Shown piece after piece: positions 44,030 through 51,841 of a DNA stretch of 64,000 bases. The translations under genes and the position numbers were made by a program. The notes under the pieces were generated by a model that worked only from the letters and a program-made list of their open reading frames with translations, was not told where the DNA came from and made no database searches. Each line of letters starts with the position of its first letter. Position 1 is the stretch's first letter. The DNA lies in assembly GCF_014898155.1 (NCBI RefSeq), contig NZ_CP062938.1:1178001-1242000 (forward strand), in the 5' to 3' direction. Origin of the DNA: Bifidobacterium eulemuris. GTDB taxonomy: Bacteria; Actinomycetota; Actinomycetes; Actinomycetales; Bifidobacteriaceae.

Positions 44030-45202
44030 TCAGGCGGCGCGACGGGAGAGGATGGATTCGAGACCCACACCCAGGGAATCCGACGTGGCGGCCGGCGGAT
44101 CGATATCCGTACGCTCCTCGCGGTCGTGGAAGGAGGCGGCGTCCTGCTCGGCGACCTTGCGGGCCTGTTCGGAGATCAGCTCGGCCGTCTCCTCGCCCAC
44201 CGGTTCGGCTTTGGCGACCTGGCGCATCGACTTGATCTCCAGGCTCTGCGGCTCGTCGGCGCGCTCCTCGACGATATTGCGCGGCGCCCCCAACGAGAAG
44301 GAGATGAGATCCTGCGAGACGGCCATCTCGAACGCGTCCAGAGCCTGCGATGGGCGGATCCGGTCGAGCTGCGTGGTGTGGTCGTCCTGCTGATCCGGCT
44401 GGACCTGCGCCGTCGGTTGGTCCTGCGATGCCTGCGGAACCGACTCCTCCGCCTGCCGCGCGGATTCGGCGGACTCGGACGGATGTCCATCCATACCATC
44501 GGAGGATAGGCCGTCGGCGGATGCGCCATCGGCCGCGGCGGCCTCACGCAGCGCCATCGCCTGGGCTTTGGCGATTTCGGCGTCACGCAACGCGCGGCGG
44601 ATCTCACGCTGTTCCATCACATCGGTATCGGCCTCGCCGACCGCGACCACCACCTCATCGGCGGGAGCATCCCCCGGCACCGGCTGTTCCGGAGCCTTGA
44701 CGGCCTGCGCGCCCCGCGCCTGCGAGCGCTTGGCGAGACTCACCTTCCGCTCCCACGCGCGGGCCTGCTTCGCCGCGTTGACGCCCAACGCCAGCACGAT
44801 GACGAGCAGCGCCGCGGGAATCAGCGCGAATAGCGGGCTGAAACGCAACACCACCGCCAGCACCAGCACCAGCACGGTGACGGCGGCCAACGACAGCACC
44901 AGAATGCGACGGCGACGCGCGGCCGCACGACGCAGCCCACGTATACGGGCGATATGCTCGTCGCTTAGTCTGGCCTGCGATGTTTCTGCCTGCACGGTCG
45001 TCCCTTTCGCCCATTGAGGTGGCTCATCCGTGAACCGCGTCCCGCTCTCGGCATCCACCAGATGCAGGGAGGGGGAGAATCGGTCCTGCCGATGTTCCGC
45101 CACTCGCTTCATACCGTTGGCTGTCCGGGCGGGCAGCCAGACGGCGATGAGAATCACGACGACCACCAGCACGACAACCGTACTCAGCGACTCGTAACCC
45201 AT
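44030..45202 (-). CDS. Membrane protein of unknown function
   Basis: A 390-aa protein starting MGYESLSTVVVLVVVVILIAVWL, so with an N-terminal helix (residues 7-24), then a charged stretch, two more close helices (about 115-160: ILVLSLAAVTVLVLVL and LIPAALLVIVLALG), and a long cytosolic tail rich in Glu/Ala/Gln/Asp. The Arg cluster RRAAARRRR precedes the helix pair. No family is recognised with certainty. GGAG is close upstream of ATG 45202; the frame is open further but without a ribosome site. It is followed by groES in the opposite direction of nothing related, so context gives no clue. Confidence 0.7.
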   Translation of the reverse strand: MGYESLSTVVVLVVVVILIAVWLPARTANGMKRVAEHRQDRFSPSLHLVDAESGTRFTDEPPQWAKGTTVQAETSQARLSDEHIARIRGLRRAAARRRRILVLSLAAVTVLVLVLAVVLRFSPLFALIPAALLVIVLALGVNAAKQARAWERKVSLAKRSQARGAQAVKAPEQPVPGDAPADEVVVAVGEADTDVMEQREIRRALRDAEIAKAQAMALREAAAADGASADGLSSDGMDGHPSESAESARQAEESVPQASQDQPTAQVQPDQQDDHTTQLDRIRPSQALDAFEMAVSQDLISFSLGAPRNIVEERADEPQSLEIKSMRQVAKAEPVGEETAELISEQARKVAEQDAASFHDREERTDIDPPAATSDSLGVGLESILSRRAA

Positions 45203-45294
45203 AAGCTCCAAGAATAGGAGATACCGTAACCATCTGTGCGCATGCTTCTGGGCGTGTCGGGCTGAAAGCACCTGAAAATCGGCTGATATGGCCC

Positions 45295-45969
45295 CTACTG
45301 GGGCACGTTCGCACCCCGTCGCGCAAGACGTGCCGCGAACCCCTCGTCTCCGGCGTCCTCCGTCAAAAGCGCGTAGGTCTCATGGTCCCGCCATTGGCCG
45401 TTGACATACATATACCGCTCGCGCACGCCTTCGTGGCGCGCCCCCACTTTGCGCGCCACGCTTTGGGAACGCTCGTTCTCCGGCAGAATGGCGATTTCCA
45501 GACGGTGCAGCGCGGGACCGGTGAAATCGGTGAGCGCCCAATCCGCCAGAAGACCGACGGCCATCGGCGCGATGCCCCGTCCCGCATGCCGTTGGTCGAC
45601 CCAGTAGCCGACCACGCCGGTGCGCATCGCCCCGTAGCAGATGGCGCCCAGCGAAACCTGCCCGACGATGCGGGTCTGGTATTCGATGGCGAACACCGCG
45701 CCCACGCCTTGCTGTTCGTTGCGTCGCAGCCGTTGCATCCACTGGTTGTAGGTCAGGCCGGGCCCGTGCAGCGGATCGCCGGATTCCCACGGTTTGAGCC
45801 AGTCGTCATTGGCCCAGCGCACGTCGTTCCACTCGTCGGCGTCATCCGCCGTCAACGGACGCAGCGTAACCGGCACGCCGCCGGCGGGCGCGTGCAGCTG
45901 GTACGGCATGCGGATGGCGTTGGGCGAGACTGGCGCGAACGCGTCGCGAAGGGTTTGAAAAACGGACAC
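45295..45969 (-). CDS. GNAT N-acetyltransferase (RimJ/RimL type)
   Basis: A 224-aa acetyltransferase of the group that modifies ribosomal protein N-termini or small amines. VTLRPLTADDADEWNDVR is the typical first strand/helix, and YWVDQRHAGRGIAPMAVGLLADWAL contains the acetyl-CoA pyrophosphate loop (Q/R-x-x-G-x-G/A, here RHAGRGIA). NERSQSVARKVGARHEGVRERYMYVNG is the usual end. The start is GTG 45969. It is divergent from the cyclo-ligase gene. Substrate unknown. Confidence 0.85.
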   Translation of the reverse strand: MSVFQTLRDAFAPVSPNAIRMPYQLHAPAGGVPVTLRPLTADDADEWNDVRWANDDWLKPWESGDPLHGPGLTYNQWMQRLRRNEQQGVGAVFAIEYQTRIVGQVSLGAICYGAMRTGVVGYWVDQRHAGRGIAPMAVGLLADWALTDFTGPALHRLEIAILPENERSQSVARKVGARHEGVRERYMYVNGQWRDHETYALLTEDAGDEGFAARLARRGANVPQ

Positions 45970-46041
45970 GCCCCTATTGTGTCACCGACGACGACAACCG
46001 CCGCCGCGCCAAAGACCGACCGGCATGGTAGAACGGCCGGT

Positions 46042-46785
46042 ATGGAAGACCTGCGGACCAAATCGGCGTTGCGTACGGCCGCGCTCGCCCGGCGCAAAAC
46101 CGTGCCCGTCGGGGAACGCGAGCGAGCGGGCGTCGCGTTGGCGTCCCGGATCGGCGAATTGCCGGCCGCGGCGACGGTGGCGGCGTATGTGTCGATGGGC
46201 AGTGAGATTCCGATGGAACCCGCGCTGCGGGCGTGGCTTGACGCGGGCGTGCGCGTGCTGGTGCCGCGGTTGGGGTCGGGACTGCGGATCGGATGGAGCG
46301 TTCTGCCCGCGATTGGGGCATTGCGGGATGTGGATTCCGCTGGCGTTCCTATCGCCCGGCTTATGGGCGAGGGTGATGCGGGTGATGCGCGGGCTGAATC
46401 GTCTGAATCGTCTGAATCGTCCGCATCGTCCGCATCGGCTGCATCGTCCGCATCGCGGTCCCAGCCGAGCAATCCTCGCCGCCCGCAGGAGCCGGATGGC
46501 GAGGTGCTGCCGCCCGAAGCGTTGGCCCAGGCCGATTTGATCGTGGTGCCCGCTTTGGCCGTGGACCGCGGGGGCGTGCGTTTGGGGCGTGGAGGCGGAT
46601 GGTACGACCGTGCGCTGGAGCATCGTCGCGCCGATGCTCCGGTGGTCGCCGTGGTGTGGCCGTGGGAGATCGTCGATGGCCCGCTGCCCCATGAGGCGCA
46701 TGACGTGCCGGTGGATGCGGCGCTCAGCGTGGACGGCGTCGTCATGTTCGCCCGGCGCGATGCCGACTGTCGGCCCCATGACTAG
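46042..46785 (+). CDS. 5-formyltetrahydrofolate cyclo-ligase
   Basis: This enzyme converts 5-formyl-THF to 5,10-methenyl-THF using ATP, returning the stored folate to one-carbon metabolism. The 247-aa protein has LRTAALARRKTVP at the start, AAYVSMGSEIPMEPAL, and the signature RLGRGGGWYDRAL near residue 185. A Ser/Ala/Glu-rich insertion (about residues 119-138) coded by 9-bp repeats interrupts the usual fold in a loop. TAGAAC ends 7 nt before ATG 46042 and no ribosome site is seen, so the mRNA may be leaderless. Confidence 0.92.
   Translation: MEDLRTKSALRTAALARRKTVPVGERERAGVALASRIGELPAAATVAAYVSMGSEIPMEPALRAWLDAGVRVLVPRLGSGLRIGWSVLPAIGALRDVDSAGVPIARLMGEGDAGDARAESSESSESSASSASAASSASRSQPSNPRRPQEPDGEVLPPEALAQADLIVVPALAVDRGGVRLGRGGGWYDRALEHRRADAPVVAVVWPWEIVDGPLPHEAHDVPVDAALSVDGVVMFARRDADCRPHD
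46396..46455 (+). repeat. In-frame 9-bp microsatellite in the cyclo-ligase gene
   Basis: About six and a half copies of GAATCGTCT / GCATCGTCC follow each other, encoding alternating Glu/Ala-Ser-Ser triplets. The unit length keeps the frame when copies are gained or lost. Confidence 0.9.
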
Positions 46786-46834
46786 GATATGAACGGTTGC
46801 AACACTTGAGACAGACGTCGTAGCGGAGGATTTC

Positions 46835-47032
46835 ATGCCCACGTATCATTATCGCTGCAAGAACTGCGGCTATGACTTCACCGAACACCAGTCGTTCGAC
46901 GACGACCCGATCACCGTATGCCCCGAATGCCATGAGGCGCAGGTGCGTAAGGTCTTCTCCGCCGTGCCGGTCACGTTCAAGGGCAGCGGTTTCTACCGCA
47001 CGGACGGCGCGTCCGGCGGCTCCACGAAGTAA
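46835..47032 (+). CDS. FmdB-family zinc ribbon protein
   Basis: A 65-aa small protein. The start MPTYHYRCKNCGYDFTEHQS and later VCPECHEAQ give two CxxC pairs that bind one zinc. The end is KGSGFYRTDGAS. Members are regarded as possible regulators, but the function is unproven. GGAGG lies 6 nt before ATG 46835. It follows the cyclo-ligase gene by 49 bp on the same strand. Confidence 0.9.
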   Translation: MPTYHYRCKNCGYDFTEHQSFDDDPITVCPECHEAQVRKVFSAVPVTFKGSGFYRTDGASGGSTK

Positions 47033-47102
47033 GGCGAGGCGCGCGAGGGGCGTTCCGGGCATACGACCGGGAGGTTTTGGTAAGTCGCACCAAGTTTTTT
47101 CG

Positions 47103-47165
47103 GTGGATAACCCGAGGCTGGAACCACATAGGCCGTTCCGGCTTGCGGTCGCATTCTTCCACAGG
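47103..47165 (+). repeat. Intergenic block shared with 54914-54985 (copy A)
   Basis: GTGGATAACCCGAGGCT, GGAACCACATAGG, CCGTTCC and a C/T-rich stretch are matched in the same order at 54914-54985. GGAAC and GTTCC are inverted, as are CGAAC and GTTCG in the other copy. It ends just before the SAF gene. Confidence 0.5.
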
Positions 47166-47178
47166 TCATCATGCAAGC

Positions 47179-47919
47179 ATGGTGACCTTTTTTCATAAGC
47201 GTGTTCCCCAACGGGGATCTCTGGCCCGTCGTCGTGCGACGACGCGGCTGCGGCGGTGGCTTGCGGCATGCTGCGCCGCGGTGGCCGTGTGCGCCGTGAT
47301 GTCCGCGGTGTCATCCCTGGTGACGACCACACCGGTGGTGGTGGCGCGGACGGCGATCCGGCGCGGGGAGACGATCGAGCAGACCGATGTGGCATGGGCG
47401 GATATGCCCGTATCGCCGACCAGCCGTCTGCTGGTCGACTCCACCGCATTGGTGGTGGGGCGTGTGGCGCAGGTCGACATCGACGTCGGACAGCCTTTCA
47501 CCACGCATATGGCGCGGGATTCCCCGGTCACGCCGGCGGGGCACACGGTGATCGAGGTGCGCCTGTCCAGCGACGCGGAACGGCTTATCGCCGGCGATAC
47601 GGTTTCGTTGGTGTCGGCCATGGGCTGCGACGCGGCCGTTGGGGACGCCCCGGAAGCCGTATCGGGGTCCGGTGCCGAGGCCGGCGCGGATGCCGGCGCG
47701 GATGCCGACAGGGATGTGAACGGGAAGGTAGGCGAGGATGCCGGTTTATTGGATGGTGCCTGCGTGCTGGCGCGATCGGCTTTGGCGATGGACCGCTCCC
47801 ATGCCGATGAGGCCTCGGCCTCCGCGGGATCGGTGGTGCCGTTCGCCATGCCGCCGCGCGACGCGCTGCGGGTGATGGCCTCGCAGGAGGCCGGCGCCAT
47901 CGTGGCCGTCACACGCTGA
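47179..47919 (+). CDS. SAF-domain membrane-anchored protein
   Basis: A 246-aa protein with a basic N-terminus and one helix (about 27-48, WLAACCAAVAVCAVMSAVSS), then a SAF domain with VVVARTAIRRGETIEQTDVAW, found in CpaB/FlgA-type proteins and in antifreeze/sialate families. It would face outside. The middle (about 155-190) is Gly/Ala/Asp-rich. CpaB helps assemble Flp pili, but no pilus genes are nearby, so the role is open. The ATG 47179 has no clear ribosome site. Confidence 0.75.
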   Translation: MVTFFHKRVPQRGSLARRRATTRLRRWLAACCAAVAVCAVMSAVSSLVTTTPVVVARTAIRRGETIEQTDVAWADMPVSPTSRLLVDSTALVVGRVAQVDIDVGQPFTTHMARDSPVTPAGHTVIEVRLSSDAERLIAGDTVSLVSAMGCDAAVGDAPEAVSGSGAEAGADAGADADRDVNGKVGEDAGLLDGACVLARSALAMDRSHADEASASAGSVVPFAMPPRDALRVMASQEAGAIVAVTR

Positions 47920-48003
47920 TACGTATCGTCACAGGATGACGCAAGCCGTCACAGGCTAACGCGAGCCATCACGCGCTGACGAGAACCGCGCTGACGCGAG
48001 CCG

Positions 48004-48216
48004 TCAACGCTTGTCGTTGAACACGGCCCAGTGCGGCGGCAGTTCGCCGAGGATGCGCTGGTCGTCATCGGCGGCGCGCTGGCGGTCGGTGACCATATCG
48101 CCCGGTTCGAGTTTGACGCCGTCCGCGTCGAAGAGTTCGGTGCCTTGCCGGACCACGCGCCTATGCTTGCGCGCGGTCCGCCGTTCGGCCGAATACGGTT
48201 CGCGCTCATCGGCCAT
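48004..48216 (-). CDS. 70-aa conserved-looking hydrophilic protein of unknown function
   Basis: A small protein, MADEREPYSAERRTARKHRR at the start, with a core VVRQGTELFDADGVKLEPGDMV and the end ELPPHWAVFNDKR. The VxLxPGDMV turn suggests a small beta fold; the first 20 residues are strongly charged. The start codon lies 2 bp after the stop of the 1204-aa helicase-like gene, with GGGAGGT 9 nt upstream inside that gene, so it is translationally coupled. It is the last gene of the FHA / helicase-like / small protein series. No family is recognised. Confidence 0.75.
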   Translation of the reverse strand: MADEREPYSAERRTARKHRRVVRQGTELFDADGVKLEPGDMVTDRQRAADDDQRILGELPPHWAVFNDKR

Positions 48217-48218
48217 GG

Positions 48219-51200
48219 CTACTTGACCTCCCGGTAGATTTCGGCGATGCGCGCCACGATGCGGTCGACCTCCTTGTCGGGGTTGACGAACGCGGCCACG
48301 CTCCACACGACCATCACGTTCCAGCCAAGCGTGTTCAGATTCTGCATCAGCAGACGATGGCGTTCCCTGGTGGATTGGATGCCCATGAACCCCGCGTCGT
48401 CGGTCAGCACGGCCAACGCGTACGGCTTGCCCTTGAGTCCGACGACCAGCGGGATCGCCATGCCTCGCTCGTAGCCGTACCCCACCGTGGCGTCGAGTCC
48501 GCGGGCGCGGATGCGGTCGGCGAGATCGGCGAACAGCACGTTGTCGCCGGAATCCTGTGTGCGGGGAGGCGTTGCCTGTTCGTCGAGCCGCTGGGCCCAT
48601 GCCAGCATGGACTTGAGCAGTTTGGGTCCGGGCTGGTGCAGACGCTCGTCGTCGAGATCATCGGCGGTGAACGCGCTGACGATATCCAGATGACGGTCGG
48701 CCAAGGCCAAGGCGTCCAACAGCATGCCGCGGCCGCCCTCATCCTCCAGCACGCCGAACTGCTGCAGCAGACGACCATGCGAGGTCTTCGCATAGCACAG
48801 CGACACGATCACGTCGGTGGCATGGGAACCGGCCACCTCACGCAAGGAGACCAGACGCACATGGCGCAGGAAACGGCCCATCGACTTGTTCTTCGCGGCC
48901 AGCGACTTCAGTTCGGAGCCGAGACGGGTGCGGAACACCTCGGTAAGCGTCACGACGGACAGCATGTATCCGGCCGGCACGATGGTGAAGCTCGCGGCGC
49001 GTTCGGTGATGATGCGCACCACCTCATCGATCTCGCGCTGGCTGGATTCCACCAGACCGGACAGCATCACCGGCACGCCGGTCGCCTCGAGCGCATGCAG
49101 GCGCACCTTGCCGCACATGGCTTCGGTGGCGGTGTCGTGACGCACCACGCCATAGCCTTCGGATTCGAGGAACGCGGTCAGGCGCGGGTCGCGACGCATC
49201 GGATGGGAGGTCACTTCGATATGCGGCAGCATATCCATCAGCAGCTTCAGGCTGGAGCAGGTCACCGTGGCACCATGGGCGAGCACGACGATCTGGCGGG
49301 CGCGGCTGACGATGGAGAGCATCTGGACGGCCGGAATATGCGCGCATGCATCGAGAATCGCCACGTCGGCGATCACCCCCGGATCGGTGAGCGCGGCGAG
49401 CGTGCCCGGGGTGGCCACCAGCACCGGCTTGGCGGCGGCGAGGATTTCGGGATGGTCGCGGCGAATGCGGCTCAACGGCACGTTGGCCCGCCCGGCGAGC
49501 ACCGTATGCAGCTGGTTCGCCTCCTGCGTGCGGGAGAACAGCATATCGCACAGACGACGCATCGACTCCTGCGCGACCATGGGGCCGACCGAGCGCACAT
49601 GCTCGACGTCCACCTGGGCGAACCGGTCGGAGACGGTTTGCAGGGCGGATCCATCCTGATTGGAGATGATGGCGGAGGAGCGCACGATATCCTCGAACAC
49701 CGTGGTCCACCATGCCAACTGCAGTTCGCCGCGCACGGCGTCGCCGTCCACGCGGCGCGCGCGCAGATCCTCGACGAATTCACCAAGGCCGCAGGAGGCG
49801 AACTCCTGCTCCAGACGGCAGCGCTCCGGCAGGGTGTCCAAGGCGATATGGTCGTCGAACAGCATGGTCAGCCGCTGTTCGGCATCGTTGAAATCCGAGG
49901 TTTCGAAATTGCCGCCCTGCGGAGTGGTGGACAGCACCGCGTCCAGCGCGGTCATATGCTGCGACACCGCCTCCTGCGTGGCGATGATCTCATCGAGTTT
50001 GCTCGGCAGCACGGGCCAGCCGCCGTGCGGCACGAACTGGTGCCACTGGTCGGCCTGCTTGGACACCACCTTCAGCGCCTCGTGCAGGTTCTCGACCTGC
50101 GCGCCGGCACGCAGCAGTCCACGGGCCTCCTTGACATGGCGTCGGCGTTCCCAGAACCCCATCGACGTGCCTTCGGCCTTGCGCTGCGCCTTGGGTTTGG
50201 TCGCCTCGATCATCGCGTCGATATCGCGTTCGAAGATCTCCGGCTGGAACACGTCAAGCACGCGGCGCAGATTCTTCAGCACGGTGACCTGGCGGCCCCA
50301 CTCGCGGGCGGTGGGAGGCACGGGGAATCCACAGGTCTCCACAGTGCGGGTCACCTGTTCGCGGGTGGCGGGCAGCAGCTTGCCCAGCAGATCGGACACC
50401 CGCTGATAGACGTCGACGGCCTCGTCCTCGGTGGTGATGGACGCGCCGAACCATGCGGTGTCGTCGGGGCCGATCACGAATTCGCCGAGCTCGCCGGCGC
50501 GTTCGAGCTTGCCGATCCACTCGTCCATCTGCCCGCCGATGCTTTGCGCGCATTCCCGGCTCAGACGCACGCGCGTGGCGGGATGCGTGGGCAGCACCGC
50601 GATGCGGGCCAGATTCTGGATGGTCTGGTAGGCGGAGACGCCCCACTGTTCGTTGAGGCCGTGCAGGTCGCCGAGATAACGGGTCAGACGCGAGCGCACG
50701 CCGACCAATTCGTCGGCCAGCTGGTCGAAGCGCTGGGTGGCGACGCCGGGCTGGAAGCCGACCGCGGTGATGAGCTGACGGTCGATGGAGGCGTTCATGC
50801 CGTCGTCGGCCACGTCAAGCATCAGTCCGCCGAGTTCGTTGGTGTTCATGGCCTGCGCGAAACGGCGCTTCTGCTCGGCCACGCCGGGCACGTACAGCAC
50901 GGAGCGCCCGCTCATCACGCAGCGTGTGGCGATGGCGACCGCCTGCCCCGCGGTGTCTTTGGCCACATCGCCGTCGACGACGATGCTGCGCCCGGAGGCG
51001 GCGACATTGGCGGCATAGCGTACGGTGTTGTCCACATCGCCAACCTCGTACTCGCCATGGGGGTCGGCGTCGAAGGGGCTGAACTGCGGCAGGTCGGCGT
51101 CGGACAGCGTGGCCATGGCGGCCTCGTTGCCCGCCAGAGCGTCCAGCAGCACGTTGCCGGTCGGCCCGTCCTCAAGCTGGTCGATCAGTCGCTGGCTTTC

Positions 51201-51833
51201 GCTCAGCGTCAACGCGGAGGGCTCCATGAAGCAGCCGAGCACGATGCGTCGTTCGATGGTGAAATCGGCGATTCGGGCCTCCGCCTCGGCGGCGATCTTC
51301 GCGAACATGGCGGAGGTCTCCGGAGTGCCGCTTTCATAGTTCGCGCCGTCGAACAGCGCGGCCTCGTCCAGCATGACGCCCTGGCTGTGCATCACGGAGA
51401 CGAACACGTCGTTAAGCGCCACATGCCCGGTGAAGCGGATCGTGGTGTTGCCCTCCGACTCGCCCACCTGGGGCAGCGTGACATCCACCGGATACAGCAG
51501 CACCGGCAGGGCGTTGCCGTGCCAGGTGGCGACGCCGACCGCCAGCGAAAGTTCGGCCACGCCGCTGACGCGTTGTTTGGCGTTGCGGTCGTCGATCACG
51601 CGCGAGATATGGCGGCCCGACGCTTTGAGCATGCCGCTGTCGCGGAACAACGCGGCGAGATTCGCGTGTCCGCTGGCGAACAGCTGGGCGATGCCGGAGG
51701 GATGGGCATGCGTCATGTCGAGCTGCGCGGACAGCTGCTTGATATCCTCCAACGGCGATGGCGGCAGCGCCGCACGGTACTGCTCACGCCACTGACGGAT
51801 CGTGTCGAGACGGCTATTGGTGTTTTCGGTCAT
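48219..51833 (-). CDS. Helicase-nuclease-like protein with lost catalytic motifs
   Basis: A 1204-aa cytosolic protein laid out like actinobacterial SF1 helicases of the DUF4011 type with a C-terminal Vsr/MTES_1575-like nuclease fold. Yet each motif is altered: the place of Walker A (GPPGTGKS) reads VVDGDVAKDTAGQA (about 290), the DEAS box reads ILDACAHIP (about 826), the GDxxQ motif reads LAHGATVTC, and the RRLNVAxTRAR motif reads GMLLDALALADR (about 1038). No GKS/GKT occurs anywhere. The nuclease part (about 1100-1200) keeps STRERHRLLMQNLNTLGWNV but its first Asp (normally IDL) is Pro-Leu. The frame is intact, so it is likely a working, non-enzymatic protein. It starts 8 bp after the FHA gene; ATG 51833 preferred, GTG 51845 possible. 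Confidence 0.75.
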   Translation of the reverse strand: MTENTNSRLDTIRQWREQYRAALPPSPLEDIKQLSAQLDMTHAHPSGIAQLFASGHANLAALFRDSGMLKASGRHISRVIDDRNAKQRVSGVAELSLAVGVATWHGNALPVLLYPVDVTLPQVGESEGNTTIRFTGHVALNDVFVSVMHSQGVMLDEAALFDGANYESGTPETSAMFAKIAAEAEARIADFTIERRIVLGCFMEPSALTLSESQRLIDQLEDGPTGNVLLDALAGNEAAMATLSDADLPQFSPFDADPHGEYEVGDVDNTVRYAANVAASGRSIVVDGDVAKDTAGQAVAIATRCVMSGRSVLYVPGVAEQKRRFAQAMNTNELGGLMLDVADDGMNASIDRQLITAVGFQPGVATQRFDQLADELVGVRSRLTRYLGDLHGLNEQWGVSAYQTIQNLARIAVLPTHPATRVRLSRECAQSIGGQMDEWIGKLERAGELGEFVIGPDDTAWFGASITTEDEAVDVYQRVSDLLGKLLPATREQVTRTVETCGFPVPPTAREWGRQVTVLKNLRRVLDVFQPEIFERDIDAMIEATKPKAQRKAEGTSMGFWERRRHVKEARGLLRAGAQVENLHEALKVVSKQADQWHQFVPHGGWPVLPSKLDEIIATQEAVSQHMTALDAVLSTTPQGGNFETSDFNDAEQRLTMLFDDHIALDTLPERCRLEQEFASCGLGEFVEDLRARRVDGDAVRGELQLAWWTTVFEDIVRSSAIISNQDGSALQTVSDRFAQVDVEHVRSVGPMVAQESMRRLCDMLFSRTQEANQLHTVLAGRANVPLSRIRRDHPEILAAAKPVLVATPGTLAALTDPGVIADVAILDACAHIPAVQMLSIVSRARQIVVLAHGATVTCSSLKLLMDMLPHIEVTSHPMRRDPRLTAFLESEGYGVVRHDTATEAMCGKVRLHALEATGVPVMLSGLVESSQREIDEVVRIITERAASFTIVPAGYMLSVVTLTEVFRTRLGSELKSLAAKNKSMGRFLRHVRLVSLREVAGSHATDVIVSLCYAKTSHGRLLQQFGVLEDEGGRGMLLDALALADRHLDIVSAFTADDLDDERLHQPGPKLLKSMLAWAQRLDEQATPPRTQDSGDNVLFADLADRIRARGLDATVGYGYERGMAIPLVVGLKGKPYALAVLTDDAGFMGIQSTRERHRLLMQNLNTLGWNVMVVWSVAAFVNPDKEVDRIVARIAEIYREVK

Positions 51834-51841
51834 ACTTCGAC

